Shown here: one piece after another, positions 7,010 to 11,755 of the stretch
Position numbering within the stretch: the stretch's first letter is position 1
Layout: each line of letters starts with the position of its first letter
Notes under the pieces: model-generated
What the model saw: only the letters and a program-made list of their open reading frames with translations
The model's database searches: none
Told to the model about the DNA's origin: nothing
Made by a program: the position numbers and the translations under genes
DNA from: an uncultured Pseudomonadota bacterium
Lineage (GTDB): Bacteria > Pseudomonadota > Gammaproteobacteria > Methylococcales > Methylomonadaceae
Direction of reading: 5' to 3'
Assembly: GCA_903953455.1 (NCBI GenBank)
Contig: CAJBJW010000049.1
Span: 1 to 11,755 of the forward strand
DNA: 11,755 bases

Positions 7010-8110
7010 TTAAATTGAGGTGTTTTCACCTAATCGAGGCCAAGAGGTTAATACAGCTTTAACGACCGTTGCCAGTGGAATCGCAAGAAAAACGCCCCAG
7101 AAACCCCATAATCCACCAAAAAATAAAATGGCGACAATAATGGCAATTGCATGCAAATTTACCGCTTCAGAGAAAAGCAGTGGAACAAGTAACACGCCAT
7201 CTACTGCTTGAATAATTGCATAGGCAATAACGATAGCCATAAAATCATCATTACTCAAACCCCATTGAAAATACGCAACACCCAAGACCGGAAACGTCAC
7301 CAGCGTAGCACCAATGTAGGGTAAAATAACTTGCAACCCCATCAAAACCGCAAGTAACAAGGCATAATTAAGACCCATCACAGCATACGTTACGTAACTG
7401 ACTAGCGATAAAATAAACACTTCTGCAAATTTTCCGCGAACATAATTGCCAATTTGCATATCCACTTCATGCCAAACATGCACACTCAAGTTGCGTTCAG
7501 TTGGCAAAAAACCCATAAACCATGACATTAACAATGCTTTATCTTTAAGTAAAAAGAAAATCATCATCGGCACCAGAAATAAATAAATCATCGCGCTAAT
7601 CAAACCCACTATTGACGCCGCAGACACTGACAGTAAGCCTTGGCTATAGCTAATCAATTCCTTTTGCACAACCAGTAAAATTTCTTGAATTTTGCTTTCA
7701 GAAATCAATTTTGGGTATAGCTTAGGCAAGCGCATTATACCCGTTTGCGCGTGACTTAAAATATCAGGAACTTGTTGCGCTAATTCAACGGCTTGCTGTG
7801 AAATGATGGGTATAAGATAAAAGAGTAAAAAGACAAGACTTGCTAGAAATAATGAAAACACAATAGCCACTGCACCAATTCGAGGCACATCTAAATGTTC
7901 GAGTTTACGCACAATCCCTTCAAGAAGATACGCCAAACCAATTGAAACAAAAACTGGCATCAATAAATCAGCAAGTGAATAAATAAATACAAAACTCACC
8001 AGCAAAATAATAGCTAGTGAAAGTGCTTGAGAATTAGGCAGAAAACGTTTTAAACCACGATTGATTAAATTCAATGTTGTCAATTGATCTGAAGGATTAG
8101 GCGTATTCAT
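7010..8110 (-). CDS. AI-2E/PerM family membrane transporter
   Basis: This 366-residue inner-membrane protein of the AI-2E transporter (PerM/YdiK/TqsA) superfamily is normal in length. Members have been linked to autoinducer-2 export, permeation of small solutes or Na+/H+ exchange; the substrate here is unknown. Membrane segments are visible at about 30-65 and 78-103, an amphipathic soluble stretch at about 104-155, and further segments at 160-188, 228-280, 290-312 and 318-352. Family signatures are NYVRGKFAEVFILSL (222-236), PYIGA (264-268) and the glycine-rich LFFGGLWGFWGVFLAIPLAT (329-348). The ATG at 8110 has only a weak ribosome-binding site (GAGA about 10 nt upstream). It lies 45 nt after corC with no terminator between, so it is probably the last gene of the miaB operon. 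In E. coli this place is held by lnt. Confidence 0.9.
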   Translation of the reverse strand: MNTPNPSDQLTTLNLINRGLKRFLPNSQALSLAIILLVSFVFIYSLADLLMPVFVSIGLAYLLEGIVRKLEHLDVPRIGAVAIVFSLFLASLVFLLFYLIPIISQQAVELAQQVPDILSHAQTGIMRLPKLYPKLISESKIQEILLVVQKELISYSQGLLSVSAASIVGLISAMIYLFLVPMMIFFLLKDKALLMSWFMGFLPTERNLSVHVWHEVDMQIGNYVRGKFAEVFILSLVSYVTYAVMGLNYALLLAVLMGLQVILPYIGATLVTFPVLGVAYFQWGLSNDDFMAIVIAYAIIQAVDGVLLVPLLFSEAVNLHAIAIIVAILFFGGLWGFWGVFLAIPLATVVKAVLTSWPRLGENTSI

Positions 8111-8155
8111 GTCGGGGTATTCTCAAAAATGCAATAGTGCAAATTACAATTAACG

Positions 8156-8992
8156 TTATTTCATGCGTTTTAGTTTAATTAAATAAACGCGGCGATTATC
8201 TGCTTTAATCACTTCAAAATTCAAATCATCGACGTCTAAACGCTCACCTTTTTGAGGCATGTGTTCTAATTGACTCACTAGAAACCCACCTATCGTGTCG
8301 TATTCATCAGTAGCGAGTTGCGTGTTGAAATAGTCATCGAAATCATCCATTGGCATCAGCGCTTTTAGCATATATTCACTTTCACTACGCTGGAAGACAT
8401 AGTTCTCATCATCATGATCATCATGTTCATCTTCAATATCGCCGACAATTTGCTCTAGTACATCCTCAATAGTGACAAGTCCTGCCGCTTGGCCATATTC
8501 GTCCACGACTACCGCCATGTGATTTCCGTTAGTGCGAGATTCTTTCAAGAGTACGTTGAGTCGTTTACTTTCGGGCACAATACTCACCGAGCGCATAATA
8601 TCCTGCACAAGTAATGCTTTATTTTCAATCATGCGAACAAGTAAATCTTTGGCCAGCAGTACCCCAATGACTTTACTTTTATCACCATCAATGACCGGAT
8701 AACGTGAATGACCTGATTCAGCCACTAACGGTAAAATGCTCTCTAAAGTCGCTTCTTTGGGTAACACCACCATTTGCACTCGTGGGATCATAATATCGCG
8801 CACGCGCATTTGCGATACTTGAAGAACACCTTCAATCATTGACAGTGCATCACTATCAAGCAAACTTCTTGTGCGTGCCTCACGCAAAATTTCCACTAAA
8901 TCATCTAAATCTTGAGGATCACCAGTCAGTAAATGGCTTATTTTATCAAGCCACGTTCTTTGTGGCGTTGCGGGGGGATAGTCGTCGTTCAT
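8156..8992 (-). CDS. corC: CorC/YbeX-type CBS-domain protein
   Basis: This 278-residue cytoplasmic protein of the CorC/HlyC/TlyC family lacks a membrane domain. Members of the short type are tied to Mg2+/Co2+ homeostasis and, for YbeX, to ribosome maintenance. An N-terminal linker holds VSQMRVRDIMIPR, the usual entry into the first CBS domain (about 66-125). The second CBS domain (about 130-185) includes HMAVVVDEYGQAAGLVTIED. A strongly acidic stretch, DIEDEHDDHDDE (185-196), is a possible metal-interacting linker. The C-terminal CorC/HlyC domain (about 200-277) includes YDTIGGFL and VYLIKLKR. Its ATG overlaps the ybeY stop as ATGA, which supports both the start choice and translational coupling. 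Gene order miaB-ybeZ-ybeY-ybeX matches E. coli. Confidence 0.94.
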   Translation of the reverse strand: MNDDYPPATPQRTWLDKISHLLTGDPQDLDDLVEILREARTRSLLDSDALSMIEGVLQVSQMRVRDIMIPRVQMVVLPKEATLESILPLVAESGHSRYPVIDGDKSKVIGVLLAKDLLVRMIENKALLVQDIMRSVSIVPESKRLNVLLKESRTNGNHMAVVVDEYGQAAGLVTIEDVLEQIVGDIEDEHDDHDDENYVFQRSESEYMLKALMPMDDFDDYFNTQLATDEYDTIGGFLVSQLEHMPQKGERLDVDDLNFEVIKADNRRVYLIKLKRMK

Positions 8993-9450
8993 AGAGTTGA
9001 ATTATCGTCGTAAGGATTTGAAATAGACAAAGTTTGTAATAAAGCGATTTCTTTTTCTTCCATTTCTTGTGCGTCTACATCATCAATGTGATCATAGCCA
9101 AGTAAATGGAGCGTACCGTGAATAATAATATGTGCCCAATGCGCCATAATTGTTTTATTTTGCACCTGTGCTTCACGCGCCAAAACAGGTGCACAAATCA
9201 CTAAGTCGCCCAGTAAATTGAGTTCAATTCCCTCAGGAACATCAAAAGGAAAACTCAGCACATTCGTCGCCCCTGATTTATGGCGATAGGTTTCATTGAG
9301 TTGAGCAGATTCGTCTTCATCCACAATACGAATCACCATTTCAATACTGTCACTCAAGCCATGCAAAGCCACATTTGCCCATTGCTCAATTTGCGCGTCA
9401 TCTGGCACATCAGTAATCGTCGAAATACGCTGAATTTCGATAATATTCAT
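8989..9450 (-). CDS. ybeY: Endoribonuclease YbeY (rRNA maturation factor)
   Basis: YbeY is a 153-residue cytoplasmic metalloendoribonuclease needed for 16S rRNA 3'-end maturation and late ribosome quality control; family length is about 150-160. The zinc-binding H3xH5xH motif is complete: HGTLHLLGYDH, with His111, His115 and His121. Other conserved stretches are YRHKSGATNVLSFPFD (55-70), which holds the conserved arginine, and LLGDLVI (79-85). The start ATG overlaps the ybeZ stop as ATGA, and the stop overlaps the corC start in the same way. The PhoH-like ATPase YbeZ encoded just upstream is its known partner, so coupled synthesis makes sense. Confidence 0.96.
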   Translation of the reverse strand: MNIIEIQRISTITDVPDDAQIEQWANVALHGLSDSIEMVIRIVDEDESAQLNETYRHKSGATNVLSFPFDVPEGIELNLLGDLVICAPVLAREAQVQNKTIMAHWAHIIIHGTLHLLGYDHIDDVDAQEMEEKEIALLQTLSISNPYDDNSTL

Positions 9451-10424
9451 GGAAGTGGTTTTTCATTTTGTTCTTTTTCAAATGACTCATACGCTTCAAC
9501 AATACGTTGAACTAAAGGATGTCGAACCACATCACGTACAGTGAAAAAGGTAAAACTGATGCCATCAACTTTCTGCAAAATATTCATAACATGGCGCAGC
9601 CCAGACATTTTTTCATTGGGTAAATCAATTTGCGTAATATCACCTGTAATGACGGCGGTAGATCCAAATCCAAGGCGCGTTAAGAACATTTTAATTTGCT
9701 CGAGCGTGGTATTTTGAGCCTCGTCAAGAATAATAAATGCATTGTTTAATGTGCGACCACGCATAAAAGCCAGCGGAGCGACTTCAATAACGCCTTTCTC
9801 AATTAATTTCTCAACACGCTCAAGACCTAACATTTCATGAAGTGCATCATAAAGCGGACGTAAATACGGATCGACTTTCTGCGCCATATCACCGGGAAGA
9901 AATCCCAATTTCTCTCCAGCTTCAACCGCAGGGCGCACAAGAATAATTTTTCTCACTTGCTCGGTTTGTAGCGCATGCACCGCGCAAGCCACCGCTAAAT
10001 AGGTTTTACCCGTTCCCGCAGGCCCAATGCCAAAGTTGATATCATGCGACATAATTTGTTGTAAATAGCCTTTTTGGTTTGCACCGCGACCTTTAATTAA
10101 ACCATGCTTGGTCTTAATCACAACAGGTGCAATAACGGATGGCTCACTTTCAAGGATAACTTCAATCCCTGCTTCTTGCAGCGCTAAATGCACCATTTCA
10201 GGCGTAATATATTCTTTTTCGGTCAACGCATATAAAGCTTGCATTAACTCGCCGCAAGAGTTGAGAATACTTTCATCACCGCTTAGTTGAAAATGGTTGC
10301 CACGATTTGCAATAGTAATTCCTAAGCGTTTTTCCAAATGACGCAAATGTTCATCATATTGTCCGCAAAAGTTAACTAGACGGTCATTTTCATCTGGCAA
10401 TAAAACTAAATCTTGTGAACTCAT
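9447..10424 (-). CDS. ybeZ: PhoH-like ATPase YbeZ
   Basis: This 325-residue cytoplasmic P-loop ATPase of the PhoH family acts with YbeY in RNA processing. An N-terminal region (about 1-100) corresponds to the KH-like domain of this family. The ATPase domain starts around HDINFGIGPAGTGKT, with Walker A GPAGTGKT at 134-141 (Lys140). RPAVEAGEKLGFLPGD (164-179) is a PhoH hallmark. Walker B is IILDEAQN at 231-238 (Asp234, Glu235), followed by the sensor stretch TAVITGDITQIDLP (256-269). Length and motifs are typical and the protein should be active. The ATG overlaps the miaB stop as ATGA, and the stop overlaps ybeY, so it is locked into the operon. Confidence 0.95.
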   Translation of the reverse strand: MSSQDLVLLPDENDRLVNFCGQYDEHLRHLEKRLGITIANRGNHFQLSGDESILNSCGELMQALYALTEKEYITPEMVHLALQEAGIEVILESEPSVIAPVVIKTKHGLIKGRGANQKGYLQQIMSHDINFGIGPAGTGKTYLAVACAVHALQTEQVRKIILVRPAVEAGEKLGFLPGDMAQKVDPYLRPLYDALHEMLGLERVEKLIEKGVIEVAPLAFMRGRTLNNAFIILDEAQNTTLEQIKMFLTRLGFGSTAVITGDITQIDLPNEKMSGLRHVMNILQKVDGISFTFFTVRDVVRHPLVQRIVEAYESFEKEQNEKPLP

Positions 10425-11755
10425 AGACCGCTCACGGTTGGCACAACATCTATCATGCGACCTCGCAACGAATTTGGCATCGCTTGAGTAATCACAACAT
10501 CCACAAACTGCCCTGTTAAACGTGGATGTCCAATGAAATTCACGACGCGATTATTTTCAGTACGCCCTTGCAACTGAAGTGAATTTTTCTTTGATTGCCC
10601 TTCCACCAAAACAGTTTGCGTACTGCCAACCATACTTTCTGAAATAGTGGCCGTCATTTCATTGATACGATTTTGGAATCGCTCAAGCCGTAATTTTTTG
10701 ACATTCATTGGCACATCATCAGCAAAATCCGCTGCTGGCGTTCCAGGTCTTGCGCTGTAGATAAAACTAAACGAAAAATCAAAACCGATTTCATTAATGA
10801 AATCCATTGTTTCTTCAAATTCGGCATCCGTTTCACCCGGAAAACCAATAATGAAATCAGACGACAAACTAATCGTTGGACGTACTTTACGTAATTTACG
10901 AATAATGTCTTTATAATCATCAATGACGTGGCCACGTTTCATTTTCTGTAAAATCGTATTACAGCCACTTTGCACGGGTAAATGCAGATGATTCACAAGT
11001 TGTGGAATTTCAGCAAAAGCATCAATTAAACCATCGGTAAATTCCATAGGATGTGACGTAGTAAAACGTAGGCGATCAATTCCCTCAAGAGCGGCAACCG
11101 AATGCAGTAAAAAGGCAAAATCAGCAATGTCACCATCCGCCATTTCACCACGATACGCATTCACATTTTGACCAAGCAAATTAATTTCGCGCACACCTTG
11201 CTTAGCTAAAACACGAATTTCAGCGAGAACATCGTCAAGTGGACGACTAATTTCTTCACCTCGGGTATAAGGCACCACGCAATAAGTACAATATTTGCTA
11301 CACCCTTCCATAACCGAAACAAACGCCTTCACGCCATCGGCTTTCGCTTCAGGCAAATTATCAAATTTTTCAATTTCAGGAAACGAAATATCCACAACGG
11401 GTTTGTGTTCTTGTCGAACTTCATTGAGTAATTGAGGCAGACGGTGCAATGTCTGAGGACCAAAAACCATATCGACAAACGGTGCTCGCTTTTGAATAGC
11501 GGCGCCTTCTTGGCTTGCTACGCAACCACCAACACCAATAATGACATCAGGGCGTTTATCTTTGATTTTTCGCCATTTACCAAGAGCAGAAAATACTTTT
11601 TCTTGTGCTTTTTCACGAATCGAACAAGTGTTTAGCAACAATACATCCGCTAATTTTGGATCATCAGTTAGTTCAAACCCGTGAGAAGCATGAAGTACAT
11701 CTCGCATTTTATCCGAGTCGTATTCATTCATTTGACAACCATTAGTTTGAATGTA
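10421..11755 (-). CDS. miaB: tRNA-2-methylthio-N6-dimethylallyladenosine synthase MiaB (5' end outside window)
   Basis: MiaB is a radical SAM methylthiotransferase that converts i6A37 to ms2i6A37 in tRNAs reading codons that begin with U. The frame stays open past the internal ATG at 11731 to the window edge and encodes YIQTNGCQ there, so the gene is partial at its start. Numbered from the first visible residue, the auxiliary-cluster cysteines of the N-terminal methylthiotransferase domain are Cys7, Cys44 and Cys78. The radical SAM motif is Cys152, Cys156 and Cys159 (EGCSKYCTYCVVPYTRG). These spacings match E. coli MiaB (12/49/83 and 157/161/164), so only about five residues are missing. The C-terminal TRAM RNA-binding domain covers about the last 65 residues (TQTVLVEGQ...RLTGQFVDVVI). 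It is the first gene seen in the miaB-ybeZ-ybeY-corC operon; its promoter lies outside. Confidence 0.96.
   Translation of the reverse strand, partial: YIQTNGCQMNEYDSDKMRDVLHASHGFELTDDPKLADVLLLNTCSIREKAQEKVFSALGKWRKIKDKRPDVIIGVGGCVASQEGAAIQKRAPFVDMVFGPQTLHRLPQLLNEVRQEHKPVVDISFPEIEKFDNLPEAKADGVKAFVSVMEGCSKYCTYCVVPYTRGEEISRPLDDVLAEIRVLAKQGVREINLLGQNVNAYRGEMADGDIADFAFLLHSVAALEGIDRLRFTTSHPMEFTDGLIDAFAEIPQLVNHLHLPVQSGCNTILQKMKRGHVIDDYKDIIRKLRKVRPTISLSSDFIIGFPGETDAEFEETMDFINEIGFDFSFSFIYSARPGTPAADFADDVPMNVKKLRLERFQNRINEMTATISESMVGSTQTVLVEGQSKKNSLQLQGRTENNRVVNFIGHPRLTGQFVDVVITQAMPNSLRGRMIDVVPTVSGL

Noticed and set aside
11432..11731. Start of miaB at the ATG at 11731.
   Set aside because: The frame continues upstream to the window edge and encodes TNGCQ, including the first conserved cluster cysteine of MiaB, so the true start lies outside.

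Overview
The window looks like chromosomal DNA from a fairly AT-rich gammaproteobacterium. The strongest evidence is the tightly coupled miaB-ybeZ-ybeY-corC block at the right end, together with gammaproteobacterial-type bioF and moaA and a SulP transporter. The exact order cannot be settled from the sequence alone; a Thiotrichales- or Methylococcales-like organism would fit, but this is inference. There are no rRNA or tRNA genes, CRISPR arrays, phage genes or insertion sequences. Apart from bioF, everything recognisable is on the minus strand.

Left part (about 1-2918, read right to left). A SulP-family anion transporter with a C-terminal STAS domain is followed by a small outer-membrane beta-barrel protein (DUF2490) and a good intrinsic terminator. 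The 330 bases between these two genes are not empty. They encode the C-terminal two thirds of a NuoB/HyfI-like [4Fe-4S] subunit (hydrogenase-4 / complex I small-subunit family). It lacks its N-terminal CxxC half and is interrupted by two opposite single-base shifts in homopolymer runs. This remnant starts on the SulP stop codon and ends 2 nt before the DUF2490 start, so the three look like one former operon. The organism or an ancestor probably had a SulP plus Nuo/Hyf-like module here.

Middle (2919-6990). A 203-base divergent promoter region separates the SulP operon from bioF (biotin synthesis). It contains a strong inverted repeat in the bioF leader. bioF converges on moaA (molybdenum cofactor synthesis), and the two genes overlap tail to tail by 35 bp. 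moaA lies 10 nt behind a Tat-exported, methionine-rich multicopper oxidase. The two probably share a transcript from a sigma70-like promoter at 6962-6990.

Right part (7010-11755). miaB (its start runs off the window), ybeZ (PhoH-like ATPase), ybeY (rRNA-processing endoribonuclease) and corC (CBS-domain protein) are joined by three successive 4-nt ATGA overlaps. An AI-2E/PerM-family membrane protein follows 45 nt downstream, where lnt sits in Escherichia coli. Most of this block serves RNA modification, RNA quality control and ion or membrane homeostasis.
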